This document shows positions 27,202 to 36,213 of a DNA stretch of 44,907 nt, in pieces (the first letter of the stretch is position 1; every line of letters starts with the position of its first letter). The notes beneath the pieces are model-generated. The model saw only the letters and a list, made by a program, of their open reading frames with translations, had not been told where the DNA came from and searched no databases. The stretch is from Spirosoma fluviale (GTDB lineage: Bacteria; Bacteroidota; Bacteroidia; Cytophagales; Spirosomataceae), in contig CAMDRO010000014.1 of assembly GCA_945906795.1 (NCBI GenBank), positions 1 to 44,907 on the forward strand, read 5' to 3'. Position numbers and translations under genes: made by a program.

Positions 27202-28191
27202 TTAATCCATTATAAACTTCTTAAACGCCTGAAAAGCCCTGCCACTTTCAAGTGATTCCTTTGCCATTAAATAGGCATCATTAAAATTCTCGGCTTTTTC
27301 AGCCACCCATAAAGCCGCACCTGCGTTGGCAAGAACAGCCTGAGTTTGCGCCACAGTTCCCTCTCTTTGCAAAATCTTGTACAGCATTTTGGCTGATTCC
27401 TCCACATTAGCACCCCCATGCAAATCTGATTGCTGTACCTGAGAACAGCCTAAATCCGCAGGTTGATACACCTCAGCTCCAGCATTCGTGGTCAAGCGAA
27501 ATGAAGACGTCAATGAAATTTCATCATATCCATCTTCAGAATAAACAATTCCATATTTATTTTGACTCTCCTTAAAAAAGCCAGCATATAAATCAAAAGC
27601 TGAAGGCGCATACACACCGGTCAATTGCTTTTTAACTTTTGCCGGATTTAAAAGGGGTCCCAATAAATTAAAAAAAGTTTTCATCCCTAACTCTTTCCGA
27701 ATAGGACCCACAAACCTCATCGCAGGATGAAACAATGGCGCATGTAAAAAACACATGCCCGCCGATTCCATTTTACGTTTTAAAATTTTGGCATCACTAG
27801 TAAACTTTAAGCCCAAAAATTCCAAAACAGTCGACGAGCCCACCGAAGAAGAAACGCCGTGATTTCCATGCTTGGCAATTTTCTGGCCCGCACCTACAAT
27901 CACAAACGACGAAGTGGTACTAATGTTAAATGTGTCTTTCCCATCACCCCCCGTACCACACACATCCATGGCATCAAATTCAGATAAATCGACCGTCACC
28001 GCTAATTCCATCATCGCCGATACAAAACCTTTGAGTTCAGCTACTTGAATTGGATGATACCAATAGGATGATAAAAATGAAGCAATTTGACTTGGATTTA
28101 TCTCTCCTTGCCCAATTTTCAACATCATATCCCTAGCCTCCTGTTCACTAAGTGCCTCACCTTCCACACGTCTCTCTAATATTTTTTTCAT
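27202..28191 (-). CDS. trpD: Anthranilate phosphoribosyltransferase
   Basis: Transfers phosphoribose from PRPP to anthranilate. 329 residues with the PRPP motif CGTGGDGKDTFNIST, KHGNHGVSSSVGSS, and FFNLLGPLLNPA. The chosen ATG at 28191 (MKKILERRVEG) follows the trpG stop by two bases. A TTG at 28206 would overlap trpG and is less likely. TrpD and TrpG are separate here, not fused as in enterobacteria. Confidence 0.96.
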   Translation of the reverse strand: MKKILERRVEGEALSEQEARDMMLKIGQGEINPSQIASFLSSYWYHPIQVAELKGFVSAMMELAVTVDLSEFDAMDVCGTGGDGKDTFNISTTSSFVIVGAGQKIAKHGNHGVSSSVGSSTVLEFLGLKFTSDAKILKRKMESAGMCFLHAPLFHPAMRFVGPIRKELGMKTFFNLLGPLLNPAKVKKQLTGVYAPSAFDLYAGFFKESQNKYGIVYSEDGYDEISLTSSFRLTTNAGAEVYQPADLGCSQVQQSDLHGGANVEESAKMLYKILQREGTVAQTQAVLANAGAALWVAEKAENFNDAYLMAKESLESGRAFQAFKKFIMD

Positions 28192-28193
28192 TT

Positions 28194-28757
28194 TTATTTC
28201 AACCAATTTTTAATCATCTGTAAACCATGTTGGGTCAAATATGCCTCAGGATGGAATTGGACCCCACGTACATCATACTTTTGATGTGCCTCCGCCATCA
28301 CAAAACCCTTATCATCCACTGCCGTAATTTTCAAATCTGCAGGCATGCTTTCAGGCACAACCGTCCAGGAATGATACCTACATACCTCAAATCGAGTCGG
28401 AATTCCCTGAAATAATTTCTCCGTTGGATCCGTCACAACACATTCCGTCGTCACCCCATGCAAGACCTCTCCCATATTTTGCAACTGGGATCCAAAGGCC
28501 TCACCTATCGCCTGATGCCCCAAACAAACCCCTAATATTTTTTTACTCGACTTATATTCCTTCAATAAATCTAGCATGATTCCCGCCTCCGAGGGAATAC
28601 CCGGTCCGGGAGAAAGTAAAATCTGATCATAGGCAGCCACCTGCTCCAATGAAATTTTATCGTTCCGAAAAACATCCACTTTTGCCCCCAGCTCCTTCAA
28701 AAGATAGACCAAGTTGTACACAAAAGAATCATAATTATCAATCACTAATACGTTCAT
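28194..28757 (-). CDS. trpG: Anthranilate synthase glutamine amidotransferase component
   Basis: Supplies ammonia from glutamine to TrpE. 187-residue class I glutamine amidotransferase with oxyanion/PGPG segment LLSPGPGIPSEAG, nucleophile Cys78 in GVCLGHQAIG, and His169/Glu171 in VQFHPEAYL. The catalytic triad is complete. It starts six bases after the trpE stop. It might also serve folate synthesis (PabA role), which cannot be excluded from sequence. Confidence 0.95.
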   Translation of the reverse strand: MNVLVIDNYDSFVYNLVYLLKELGAKVDVFRNDKISLEQVAAYDQILLSPGPGIPSEAGIMLDLLKEYKSSKKILGVCLGHQAIGEAFGSQLQNMGEVLHGVTTECVVTDPTEKLFQGIPTRFEVCRYHSWTVVPESMPADLKITAVDDKGFVMAEAHQKYDVRGVQFHPEAYLTQHGLQMIKNWLK

Positions 28758-28763
28758 ATCGAT

Positions 28764-30182
28764 CTAGGATAAAGTTTCCGCCACTTCCAATGCGCGACGC
28801 AAAGCGGCCAATTTATTATGTATTTCCTGCATTTCACTAGCCACCACCGATTTGGCCACCACACCCATTCCTGCTTGAAAAAACAGTGTTTGGCCCTTGC
28901 TTAAAAAGGTCCTTATCGCAATGGCATGATTAAAATTTCCTTCAAAATCCATGAAGCCAATCGCCCCTCCATAAATCGCACGGTTAGTCGGTTCGAGCCG
29001 ATTAATAATCGTCATCGCATTATGCTTTGGCGCTCCACTTAAAGTTCCCGCCGGAAAAGTGTCTGCTACCAATTGGAGTGAATTAACCCCTTTTTGCATA
29101 TGTCCAGTCACTTTTGAAACCAGGTGAATCACATGAGAGAAAAACTGAACCTCCTTGAAAGTTTCCACCTTCACATTTTCCGCGCTCCTACTTAAATCAT
29201 TTCTAGCTAAGTCCACCAACATGACATGTTCGGCTGATTCTTTGGGATCGGCAATTAATGCCTGGGCCAATTCCGCATCACGTGCATCATCGCCAGAACG
29301 CCTAAATGTACCCGCAATCGGGTGAATTTCAGCTAAATCTCCGTCAATTTTAATTTGCTTCTCTGGAGAGGCCCCAAAAATTCGGTAATCCTCATAATCA
29401 AAGTAAAACAAATATGGCGATGGATTTACGGAACGTAAAGCCCTGTAAACCTGAAAATCATCTCCTTGATAATTTTGGCTAAACCTGCGAGAAGGAACAA
29501 TTTGGAATACATCCCCGCGCAAACAATGTTTTATACAGATGTTAACAATTTCGCGGGTTTGGTCTTCGGTCAAGTTACTAACTTCCTCTCCTTGGCGTTG
29601 AAATTTAACTAATGCCTCCGCCGATTGATTAATGACATGTTCAATAGCTCCCAAGGAAGGCTCGCTCCCATCGTAACTATGTGCATAAAAAGATAATTGA
29701 TTATTAAAATGATTAAAGGCCAGCACATTTCGGTAGACCAAATAGTGAATGGACGGGATTTCCGTTTCCTTACTTTTACCCCTGATTTCTATATCCTCGA
29801 AATATTGAACCGCATCATAAGAGATATGGCCAAAAAGTCCATTGGCCATGGGCGAATCCCCCACTTCTTTTGTAAAAACAAAACGATCAGAAAAGTTTTT
29901 TAAAGCCAAAATCGCTTGTTGGCGCGACGCCAACACAAAAGTTTCTTCACTACCATCAGGAAATTTTTGAACCACCACCGATTGATCTAACGTAAAACTA
30001 GCAATCGGCTCAAAAGCAATATGAGAAAAACCATGTTCACGGCCGTGGTAATCAGCCGATTCGAGAATGACCGAGTTTTTAAAATTCCTCCGAATTTTAA
30101 GAAATAAGCCAATGGGCGTCATGGTGTCGGCCAAAAGCGTCTTTCTACTCGTTTTTATATGTATTTTTTGTGTCGTAGACAT
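28764..30182 (-). CDS. trpE: Anthranilate synthase component I
   Basis: Chorismate to anthranilate, first and feedback-controlled step of tryptophan synthesis. 472 residues. The LES motif at about 40-42 (VILESADYHGREHG) is part of the tryptophan-binding site, so allosteric inhibition is likely retained. Catalytic-domain motifs: IVPSRRFSQNY, SPYLFYFDYEDYRIFGASPE, EIHPIAGTFRRSGDD, LVDLARNDLSRSA, and FPAGTLSGAPK. I chose the ATG at 30182 (MSTTQKIHIK). An upstream TTG at 30200 is unlikely. The start lies 25 bases after the attenuator T-tract. Confidence 0.96.
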   Translation of the reverse strand: MSTTQKIHIKTSRKTLLADTMTPIGLFLKIRRNFKNSVILESADYHGREHGFSHIAFEPIASFTLDQSVVVQKFPDGSEETFVLASRQQAILALKNFSDRFVFTKEVGDSPMANGLFGHISYDAVQYFEDIEIRGKSKETEIPSIHYLVYRNVLAFNHFNNQLSFYAHSYDGSEPSLGAIEHVINQSAEALVKFQRQGEEVSNLTEDQTREIVNICIKHCLRGDVFQIVPSRRFSQNYQGDDFQVYRALRSVNPSPYLFYFDYEDYRIFGASPEKQIKIDGDLAEIHPIAGTFRRSGDDARDAELAQALIADPKESAEHVMLVDLARNDLSRSAENVKVETFKEVQFFSHVIHLVSKVTGHMQKGVNSLQLVADTFPAGTLSGAPKHNAMTIINRLEPTNRAIYGGAIGFMDFEGNFNHAIAIRTFLSKGQTLFFQAGMGVVAKSVVASEMQEIHNKLAALRRALEVAETLS

Positions 30183-30206
30183 GTTTCTTAAGGAATGCAA
30201 ATTAAT

Positions 30207-30238
30207 AAAAAAAGGCTTACTGAGAACAGCAAGCCTTT
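30207..30238 (-). terminator. trp attenuator terminator
   Basis: Minus-strand stem AAAGGCTTGCTG (30238-30227), loop TTCT, CAGTAAGCCTTT (30222-30211) with one G-U pair, then TTTT to 30207. It is a strong intrinsic terminator between the leader peptide and trpE. Bases 30229-30224 (CTGTTC) can instead pair with GAACAG at 30275-30270 in the leader, a candidate antiterminator. Confidence 0.88.
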
Positions 30239-30284
30239 GTAAAACATATCATATGTGCACACAGCAAAACTGTTCAAGGATTTA

Positions 30285-30326
30285 CTACCCTTGCCAACCG
30301 TTTTTGTTGAATGCTGCTTTTTTCAT
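30285..30326 (-). CDS. trp operon leader peptide
   Basis: 13-codon frame MKKAAFNKNGWQG with a single Trp codon at position 11 (bases 30296-30294), ending in TAG. It lies about ten bases after the predicted transcription start, and upstream of an intrinsic terminator and trpE. A leader peptide plus alternative hairpins is the layout of transcription attenuation. A conserved leader RNA upstream of trp genes (Bacteroid-trp motif) has been described in Bacteroidota and this may be an example. Only one Trp codon is present, unlike the two of E. coli trpL, so a TnaC-like arrest mode is also conceivable. Confidence 0.8.
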   Translation of the reverse strand: MKKAAFNKNGWQG

Positions 30327-30342
30327 TTTGTTATAATTTTTA

Positions 30343-30372
30343 CAAATGTAAAATGAAATCTATTAAATCAAA
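30343..30372 (-). promoter_or_regulatory. trp operon promoter
   Basis: Minus strand: -33 TTTG (30372-30369), 18-nt spacer, -7 TACATTTG (30350-30343). The -33 box starts four bases from the stop of the upstream VOC gene. Transcription should begin near 30336. Confidence 0.75.
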
Positions 30373-30375
30373 ACT

Positions 30376-30759
30376 TTAACCTATTAAATCCCATAAATTT
30401 CCATATAAGTCCTCGAAAACAAGGACTTGACCGTATTCCTCTACAGACGGTCCCCGGACAATCGTGATGGCTTGTTGGCGCAAATTCTCATGATCCCTTT
30501 CAAAATCATCCGTATGTAAAAATAAAAAAACTCGCCCCCCTGTTTGATTTCCTACCCTCGTTTTTTGCTCTTCCGTGGCCGCCTTGGCTAAAAGCAATTG
30601 GCAACTCCCTTGTCCAGGAGGTTGGATTAAAACCCAACGCTTCACCTCGCTCAATGTAGTATCTTCGATTAATTTGAAAGCTAATTTTTGGGTATACCAA
30701 TTAATCGCCTCGTCATAATCAGCCACCACTAAAGCGATATGCATTAATCGTTGGTTCAT
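30376..30759 (-). CDS. VOC superfamily (glyoxalase/bleomycin resistance-like) protein
   Basis: 127-residue vicinal-oxygen-chelate fold protein: RLMHIALVVADYDEAINWYT, KLAFKLIEDT, RWVLIQPPG and VLVFEDLYGNLWDLIG show two beta-alpha-beta-beta-beta units. His7 and a C-terminal acidic residue (Glu near FED) are possible metal ligands. Function cannot be assigned; the family includes dioxygenases, epimerases and antibiotic-binding proteins. It starts eight bases after purB and is probably co-transcribed. No terminator separates it from the trp leader, so read-through would meet the attenuator. Confidence 0.82.
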   Translation of the reverse strand: MNQRLMHIALVVADYDEAINWYTQKLAFKLIEDTTLSEVKRWVLIQPPGQGSCQLLLAKAATEEQKTRVGNQTGGRVFLFLHTDDFERDHENLRQQAITIVRGPSVEEYGQVLVFEDLYGNLWDLIG

Positions 30760-30767
30760 CTTGATTT

Positions 30768-32132
30768 TTAATTTTCGTCTCGGCCAACAAAATTGAACGG
30801 GGATATCAATTTCAATTCATTTTTTATCGCCTCACTGACCGCTAAACCATCAATGAAACGATGAAAAACGGCTTGATCTATTTTGCCATGGTGACGCGTT
30901 AAATCCTTCAGCGCCTCATAGGGTTTTGGATAGGACTCCCTGCGAAGAACTGTTTGTATGGCTTCTGCGATGACAACCCAATTATCCTCTAAATCTTGAG
31001 CGATTTTTGATTCATTTAATTTCAATTTATCCAATCCTTTTTGCAATGAATTTAACGCAATCAACGTGTGCGCTAAAGGCATCCCAACATTTCTAAGGAC
31101 TGTTGAGTCCGTTAAATCACGCTGCAACCTAGAGATAGGCAATTTCGCCGATAAGAACTCGAAAGTGGCATTTGACAGGGCCAAATTACCTTCCGCATTT
31201 TCAAAATCAATGGGGTTTACTTTATGAGGCATGGCAGAGGAACCGATTTCCCCCTCTTTAATTTTTTGCTTAAAATAACCCATAGAAATGTATTGCCATA
31301 CGTCTCGAGAAAGGTCAATTAAAATCGTATTCAATCTTTTTAAGCCATCAAAATAGGCCGCCATATTATCGTAATGTTCAACCTGTGTCGTATACTTGGA
31401 ACGCACGATCCCTAAATTGCTATGCAACTTCGCCGCAAATTGGGGCCAATTAATATCCGGAAAAGCCACTTGGTGCGCATTGAAATTTCCAGTAGCTCCC
31501 CCAAATTTCCCCGTAAAAGGAATTTGAGCTAAAAGATCTAGTTGGCGATTCAACCTTTCCACAAAAACCATAATTTCCTTCCCAAGCCGAGTGGGCGAAG
31601 CAGGCTGACCATGTGTATGCGCAAGCAAAGGAATGTCTTTCCAATCCTTTGCATAGTTGGAAAGGATTTCAATCACTGAAATATAGGCAGGTAAAATAAC
31701 GTTATGATGTGCCTCAGCAATGGACATCGGTATCGCCGAATTATTGATATCTTGAGAGGTCAAGCCAAAATGAATAAATTCCACGTAGGTTGATAAATCA
31801 CCATGCTTCCCTGAAAAATCAAGCATTTTTTCTTTGATAAAATACTCTACCGCCTTCACATCATGGTTGGTCAATTGCTCCTTTTCCTTAATCCACTGCG
31901 CATCCGCCTCAGAAAATTGGAGATACAAATTTCGCAAATCAACAAAAGCGCCTGTAGGGAAACTGCTTAATGGTTTTAATGGGATTTCACAAAGTGCAAT
32001 AAAATATTCGATTTCAACGCGAACGCGGTATTGAATTAAACCAAATTCAGAAAAATAAGGCGCCAAAACAGCTGTTTGCCGACGATACCTCCCGTCCACG
32101 GGAGAAATAGCACTTAGTAAATTTAATTCCAT
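30768..32132 (-). CDS. purB: Adenylosuccinate lyase
   Basis: Catalyses two steps of purine synthesis: SAICAR to AICAR and adenylosuccinate to AMP. 454 residues of the fumarase/aspartase superfamily with HFGLTSQDINNSA, HTHGQPASPTRLGKE, and the signature loop GSSAMPHKVNPIDFENAEG. Length and motifs match the E. coli-type PurB group. I chose the ATG at 32132 (MELNLLSAISPVDGRY), the conserved N-terminus; a TTG at 32189 would add 19 unconserved residues. A -7-like TACCTTTA lies at 32158-32151 on the minus strand. VOC gene follows in the same unit. Confidence 0.96.
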   Translation of the reverse strand: MELNLLSAISPVDGRYRRQTAVLAPYFSEFGLIQYRVRVEIEYFIALCEIPLKPLSSFPTGAFVDLRNLYLQFSEADAQWIKEKEQLTNHDVKAVEYFIKEKMLDFSGKHGDLSTYVEFIHFGLTSQDINNSAIPMSIAEAHHNVILPAYISVIEILSNYAKDWKDIPLLAHTHGQPASPTRLGKEIMVFVERLNRQLDLLAQIPFTGKFGGATGNFNAHQVAFPDINWPQFAAKLHSNLGIVRSKYTTQVEHYDNMAAYFDGLKRLNTILIDLSRDVWQYISMGYFKQKIKEGEIGSSAMPHKVNPIDFENAEGNLALSNATFEFLSAKLPISRLQRDLTDSTVLRNVGMPLAHTLIALNSLQKGLDKLKLNESKIAQDLEDNWVVIAEAIQTVLRRESYPKPYEALKDLTRHHGKIDQAVFHRFIDGLAVSEAIKNELKLISPFNFVGRDEN

Positions 32133-32254
32133 GTGATTCCTTTCAAAGTGTAAAGGTACAAAATTTGTCTTGGAAGAGGGTTTAATCAAAAGATTTTGAA
32201 TGATTTAGATAGGGATTTTCCTAATTTTTTGTGAAATTTAGCAAAATACCTGAT

Positions 32255-33289
32255 ATGCTAAGTCCAAAATACCTATCCCTTGTTCTAGCTATTGTCATTG
32301 CCGGAGTAACGACAGCATTCATTTCGTTTTTACCCACCTCAGATATAAGCACCCTATTTGTGTGTTTTACCAGTTGCCTAATTTTTGGATCTATCCTCAT
32401 TTATTTTGCCTTGGATTATTTAGTTTTTAAAGAGGTGAATTTGTTATATGACCGCATCAAACAAATTAAAAAGAAGAATTTTTCTGTCATCCCACGATCC
32501 CAATTAATCGAAAAAGACAATCCCATTGCCTTATTAACGGAAGAATTAAACTCCTATGTCACGACCAAAGAAGATGAGGTGAAGGAATTGAAAAAATCAG
32601 CTAAATACCGACAAGAATTTTTAGCTGATGTATCACATGAGTTAAAGACCCCCATTTTTGCAGCTCAAGGTTTTGTCCATACGCTGCTAGATAACCCAGA
32701 AGAAGGCATCGAAATAAGAACCAAATTTTTAGAAAAAGCGGCAAAAAGTCTCGATGGATTAGATGTTTTAGTTAAGGATTTGTTGACCGTTTCCCAAATA
32801 GAAACGGGCGCTATTAAAATTGACAAAAAATCGATCGATTTGCGCCCCATCATTTTAGATATTTTTGAACAATTAGAAGCCAAAGCCAAATCAAAAAAAG
32901 CGTCATTGAAGTTGACCGGCAAGGAAGGCCCCCTTTTAGTCAAAGCAGATAGCCAACGCATGGAACAGGTATTGGTCAATTTAATTGAGAATGGAATCAA
33001 GTATGGAAATCAGGAAGGCAAAGTGAATGTGTTTATCGAAGAACGAAAGAAAAATCTTCAAATTTCAGTCAAAGATAATGGGCCCGGAATTCCTGCTGAA
33101 CATCTACCCAGATTATTTGAACGTTTTTACCGAGTTGATAAAAGTAGGGCTAAAATGAGTGGTGGTTCTGGCTTAGGCTTATCGATCGTTAAACACATCG
33201 TGAAAGCTCATGGAAGCCAAATCACGGTCATCTCAAAAGTAGACAAAGGAACTAGCTTCAGCTTTAAACTTGAAAAGGCATCAACTTAA
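32255..33289 (+). CDS. PhoR-like sensor histidine kinase
   Basis: 344-residue membrane sensor kinase with two N-terminal transmembrane segments (about 6-26 and 34-56) and almost no periplasmic loop, so it probably senses within or near the membrane. A short linker leads to the HisKA domain (VSHELKTP, phospho-acceptor His128) and the HATPase domain: N-box [11 protein letters not shown]1 DNGPGIP, F-box [13 protein letters not shown]2 [13 protein letters not shown] prefer ATG at 32255 (MLSPKYLSL); a GTG at 32231 is in frame. No response regulator is adjacent, so the partner is encoded elsewhere. Its end overlaps the convergent prfA by four bases. Confidence 0.9.
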   Translation: MLSPKYLSLVLAIVIAGVTTAFISFLPTSDISTLFVCFTSCLIFGSILIYFALDYLVFKEVNLLYDRIKQIKKKNFSVIPRSQLIEKDNPIALLTEELNSYVTTKEDEVKELKKSAKYRQEFLADVSHELKTPIFAAQGFVHTLLDNPEEGIEIRTKFLEKAAKSLDGLDVLVKDLLTVSQIETGAIKIDKKSIDLRPIILDIFEQLEAKAKSKKASLKLTGKEGPLLVKADSQRMEQVLVNLIENGIKYGNQEGKVNVFIEERKKNLQISVKDNGPGIPAEHLPRLFERFYRVDKSRAKMSGGSGLGLSIVKHIVKAHGSQITVISKVDKGTSFSFKLEKAST

Positions 33290-34356
33290 ACTGTGCCTTC
33301 CGTCAATCTCTCTGTATTTTCCGCAATGCGCAATGACTCGATAAATTCCCCTATCTCTCCGTCCAAGACAGTTGGCAAATTATAAACAGTCAATCCAATC
33401 CGATGATCTGTCACACGACCTTGTGGATAATTATACGTTCTTATCTTGTCGGAGCGGTCTCCCGAACCAACTAAGGATTTTCGCGCACCTGCAATTTCTG
33501 CATTTCGTTTGGCCAACTCAATTTCATAAAGCCTTGAACGCAACACGGTCATGGCCTTATCAAAATTCTTAATTTGGGAACGTTCATCTTGACATTGAAC
33601 CACAAGCCCAGAAGGAAGGTGCGTCACCCGAACCGCTGAATAAGTCGTATTCACCGACTGACCACCCGCTCCCGACGAACAGAAAGTATCCTTTCTAATA
33701 TCATTCATATTAATCTGCACATCCACTTCATCCGCCTCTGGCATCACAGCCACCGAAGCGGCCGAAGTATGAATTCTACCTGCAGATTCAGTCGCAGGTA
33801 CCCGCTGTACCCGATGAACACCTGACTCAAATTTCATTTTGGCGTATACATCCTCGCCTTGAACCGAGGCAATAATTTCCTTATATCCACCGGCTGAGCC
33901 TTCAGTAAAATCCATGATTTGGAAGGTCCAACCCATCTTTTCAGCATATCGCTGATACATTCTAAATAAATCCCCTGCAAAAATACTTGCCTCATCTCCT
34001 CCTGTTCCACCTCGAACTTCCAAAATACAATCTTTGGAATCATTCGGGTCCCTGGGGATCAACATTTCCTTTAACACTTCATTCATGTCCTTCTCGGCTG
34101 GAATTAATTCATCCAACTCCGCCTTAGCCATATCTCTAAAATCTTCGTCCTTTTCCGTCGCAATCACACCCTTTGCCTCCTCGATGGACTTCAATAAATT
34201 CAAATAGGTAGTATACTGATCGACAATTTTTTGCAAATCCTTATATTCCTTACTTAATGTTTTATATTTCTTTAAGTCTGATACGACTTCCGGCATGGCT
34301 ATTTGTTGCTCCACTTCTAAAAAACGTTCCCTAATGGCCTCCAACTGCTCAAGCAT
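33286..34356 (-). CDS. prfA: Peptide chain release factor 1
   Basis: Recognises UAA and UAG stop codons and triggers peptide release. 356 residues with the PxT codon-recognition motif as PAT in [17 protein letters not shown] and the GGQ catalytic loop [15 protein letters not shown], where Gln is the methylated residue. The PAT motif indicates RF1 rather than RF2. I chose the ATG at 34356 ([12 protein letters not shown]). A TTG at 34392 lies in the promoter region. A -7 box TATCTTTG precedes it. No prmC is adjacent. Confidence 0.96.
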   Translation of the reverse strand: MLEQLEAIRERFLEVEQQIAMPEVVSDLKKYKTLSKEYKDLQKIVDQYTTYLNLLKSIEEAKGVIATEKDEDFRDMAKAELDELIPAEKDMNEVLKEMLIPRDPNDSKDCILEVRGGTGGDEASIFAGDLFRMYQRYAEKMGWTFQIMDFTEGSAGGYKEIIASVQGEDVYAKMKFESGVHRVQRVPATESAGRIHTSAASVAVMPEADEVDVQINMNDIRKDTFCSSGAGGQSVNTTYSAVRVTHLPSGLVVQCQDERSQIKNFDKAMTVLRSRLYEIELAKRNAEIAGARKSLVGSGDRSDKIRTYNYPQGRVTDHRIGLTVYNLPTVLDGEIGEFIESLRIAENTERLTEGTV

Positions 34357-34376
34357 GATTTTCTGTTTTAAAAATT

Positions 34377-34409
34377 TTTGCAAAGATAACAATTAGTTGA
34401 ATACCTTTG
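34377..34409 (+). promoter_or_regulatory. Promoter of the 162-residue lipoprotein gene
   Basis: -33 TTTG (34377-34380), 21-nt spacer, -7 TACCTTTG (34402-34409). The -33 box abuts the opposite-strand prfA -7 box, forming TTTGCAAA. The start codon follows 17 bases after the box. Confidence 0.7.
34381..34388 (-). promoter_or_regulatory. prfA -7 element
   Basis: Minus-strand TATCTTTG (34388-34381), 24 bases before the prfA ATG. The -33 position has only a TTG 23 nt upstream, within the opposing promoter. Confidence 0.5.
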
Positions 34410-34426
34410 CGCAACGCTTTTTTATT

Positions 34427-34915
34427 ATGTCATTATCCAAAATCTTCCCGCTCTTTTTCATCTTAGGATTCAGCTCCTGTGACTTCTCAACACGCATAGA
34501 TACGGCAGCGGTAGTCAAAGAAATGAAAGCCAAGCAAGTTAAACGCGTCTTGCCAGAACAAATTGTAAATCAGGTAGACACTTGGGGGCAAGGCGTTCAA
34601 AAAGAAATAGAAAAAAAGCTACGTGAAAAATCGGCTTTAGATTTGACAACCCTTTCAAAAAAATATGGGATTTCAATTCTCGTAGGAAAACCTAACGATC
34701 TAAAAACTCAGGTGAGTGATCAAAAAATCAAAGAAATTTTAGATGCATTGGATTATAGTCAATCGATCCAACAAGAAATTCCTCCAAGCATACAGAAAAA
34801 TGCAAGTGGCGATAGTCTCTTTTACATTTTTACTCATCCAGTAGCACACACAATTATTTTGGGATTCAGTAAAGTTCGTGTGATTCAAGAAATGGACCGA
34901 CCGCTAATTAAGTGA
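34427..34915 (+). CDS. Hypothetical lipoprotein
   Basis: 162-residue exported lipoprotein: the signal MSLSKIFPLFFILGFSSC ends in a lipobox GFSSC (Cys18). The mature part is highly charged: an alpha-helical region rich in Lys/Glu/Gln (VVKEMKAKQVKRVLPEQI, VQKEIEKKLREKSALD), then mixed alpha/beta ending in VAHTIILGFSKVRVIQEMD. No further Cys or obvious heme or metal motif. I do not recognise the family. I chose the ATG at 34427; a TTG at 34397 would overlap the promoter. Its 3' end overlaps the convergent DUF2520-type gene by 12 bases. Confidence 0.75.
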   Translation: MSLSKIFPLFFILGFSSCDFSTRIDTAAVVKEMKAKQVKRVLPEQIVNQVDTWGQGVQKEIEKKLREKSALDLTTLSKKYGISILVGKPNDLKTQVSDQKIKEILDALDYSQSIQQEIPPSIQKNASGDSLFYIFTHPVAHTIILGFSKVRVIQEMDRPLIK

Positions 34916-35695
34916 TTGGGATTTGATTAGGGCCAACATCTGTTTATAGATTTCCCGCATTTCTGGACGTTCAATCAGTGATTGTTGGTCCATCACCATC
35001 CTCCCATCTTGTAATTTTGCGGCTTCTTGAGCCGGAGAAATGGGATGATTGGAGAAAAAAGATTTCATGTAATTTTCGACAACCCCTTGGATTAACTGAG
35101 GTTCTAATTCAATGGAGGTCAACAATTCTTTCGCCTGGTTCCAAAGTTGCTGCGTAAATGTACCCGCCATCAACATCGCCAAATGGATCTTTTTTCGTTC
35201 ATCTCCATTAACTAAATAAATGGCATCGGACACATCTTTGGCAAGAGCCAATAAAATAGTTTCGGTCTCCACGACTAATACTTCAACACAAATAGGAGTG
35301 TTTGAAAGATTTAATTTCCTACCCGTTAGGACATGTTGGACTAGAAAAAACACCCCTATTTGGTTCATGCTTTCTCGCAATGGATCGTATAAAAGCATCG
35401 ATTCAGCCAATTGGGCTGTGCCTGAAACCAAGACTAAAATCCCATATTTGGGCAATATAAGCTCCGGTAACACTTGGGGATATGCGGACTCAGGAATGCA
35501 CATAAAAAATACTTCTGAAGCAGATTCAGAAAAATCTAAATGTTCCTGTACGCGTGCATTATATAAAAAACTACTTAATTCTTTTGCCTTTTTGGGGTCT
35601 CTACTGAAAACTTCTTGAACAGAATTTCCTGCATTTTCAAATGCCTGAGATAAATGCCAAGCCACATTTCCCGCGCCAATAAATGAAATTTTCAT
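34904..35695 (-). CDS. Rossmann-fold DUF2520-type oxidoreductase-like protein
   Basis: 263-residue protein with an N-terminal NAD(P)-binding fold (MKISFIGAGNVAWHLSQAFE, glycine motif GAGNVA at 7-12, SRDPKKAKEL) and a C-terminal helical domain typical of DUF2520 proteins (about 130-255, with HLAMLMAGTFTQQLWNQA). Related to F420- or NADP-dependent reductases and pyrroline-5-carboxylate reductase-like proteins. The substrate is unknown. It starts two bases after the HNH nuclease stop, so the two are co-transcribed. Confidence 0.85.
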   Translation of the reverse strand: MKISFIGAGNVAWHLSQAFENAGNSVQEVFSRDPKKAKELSSFLYNARVQEHLDFSESASEVFFMCIPESAYPQVLPELILPKYGILVLVSGTAQLAESMLLYDPLRESMNQIGVFFLVQHVLTGRKLNLSNTPICVEVLVVETETILLALAKDVSDAIYLVNGDERKKIHLAMLMAGTFTQQLWNQAKELLTSIELEPQLIQGVVENYMKSFFSNHPISPAQEAAKLQDGRMVMDQQSLIERPEMREIYKQMLALIKSQSLN

Positions 35696-35697
35696 AC

Positions 35698-36213
35698 TTA
35701 ATAAATGGGTTCTCGTTTAGATCCCACAAACGGAATCCATTGTTCATCCAAAATTCCGGAAAAATTTCGCAAAAACATAACAAAAGATGGTTTGAAAGGA
35801 TGGCGTGCTAAATGCATCCCGGCTTCCTCTGGGGTGAGGTCTCCTTTCTTCGAATTGCAGTATTTACAAGCGGTCGTCAAATTATCCCAAGAAGTCCTTC
35901 CCTGCCTTGATTTTGGCATGACATGATCTAAGGTTAAATGGTCTTTTGACCCACAATATTGACAGGTATTAGCATCCCGCTTAAAAATATTTTGTCTGCT
36001 TAAAACAACACCCTTATATGGAAAATAAACATATCGATGTAGGCGAATGACGGAAGGGAAGGGGAAAGTTTGTGAGATCGAGTGTAATTTAGCGGTGCTT
36101 GATTCGGCGACTAATTCCGCTTTGTTCAGGTAGACCAAAAGGAAAGCTTTGGGCATCGAACAAATCGCGAGGGCACTATAATCTTGATTGAGAACTAACA
36201 CTTTATGACTCAT
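35698..36213 (-). CDS. HNH endonuclease family protein
   Basis: 171-residue protein with a C-terminal HNH nuclease domain: C84-x2-C87 and C116-x2-C119 bind a structural zinc, and LDHVMPKSRQG (Asp96-His97) with WDNLTTACKYCN forms the catalytic beta-beta-alpha-metal motif. N-terminal half (about 1-75) contains VLVLNQDYSALAI, common in a widespread chromosomal HNH family without known restriction role. I chose the ATG at 36213; the TTG two codons earlier is unlikely. Cellular role unknown. It leads a two-gene unit with the DUF2520-type gene. Confidence 0.88.
   Translation of the reverse strand: MSHKVLVLNQDYSALAICSMPKAFLLVYLNKAELVAESSTAKLHSISQTFPFPSVIRLHRYVYFPYKGVVLSRQNIFKRDANTCQYCGSKDHLTLDHVMPKSRQGRTSWDNLTTACKYCNSKKGDLTPEEAGMHLARHPFKPSFVMFLRNFSGILDEQWIPFVGSKREPIY

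Noticed and set aside
30183-30200. TTG start giving a longer TrpE
   Set aside because: The ATG at 30182 gives the usual length and sits properly after the attenuator. Similar TTG extensions of trpD, purB, prfA, the HNH gene and the 34427 lipoprotein were rejected for the same reason.
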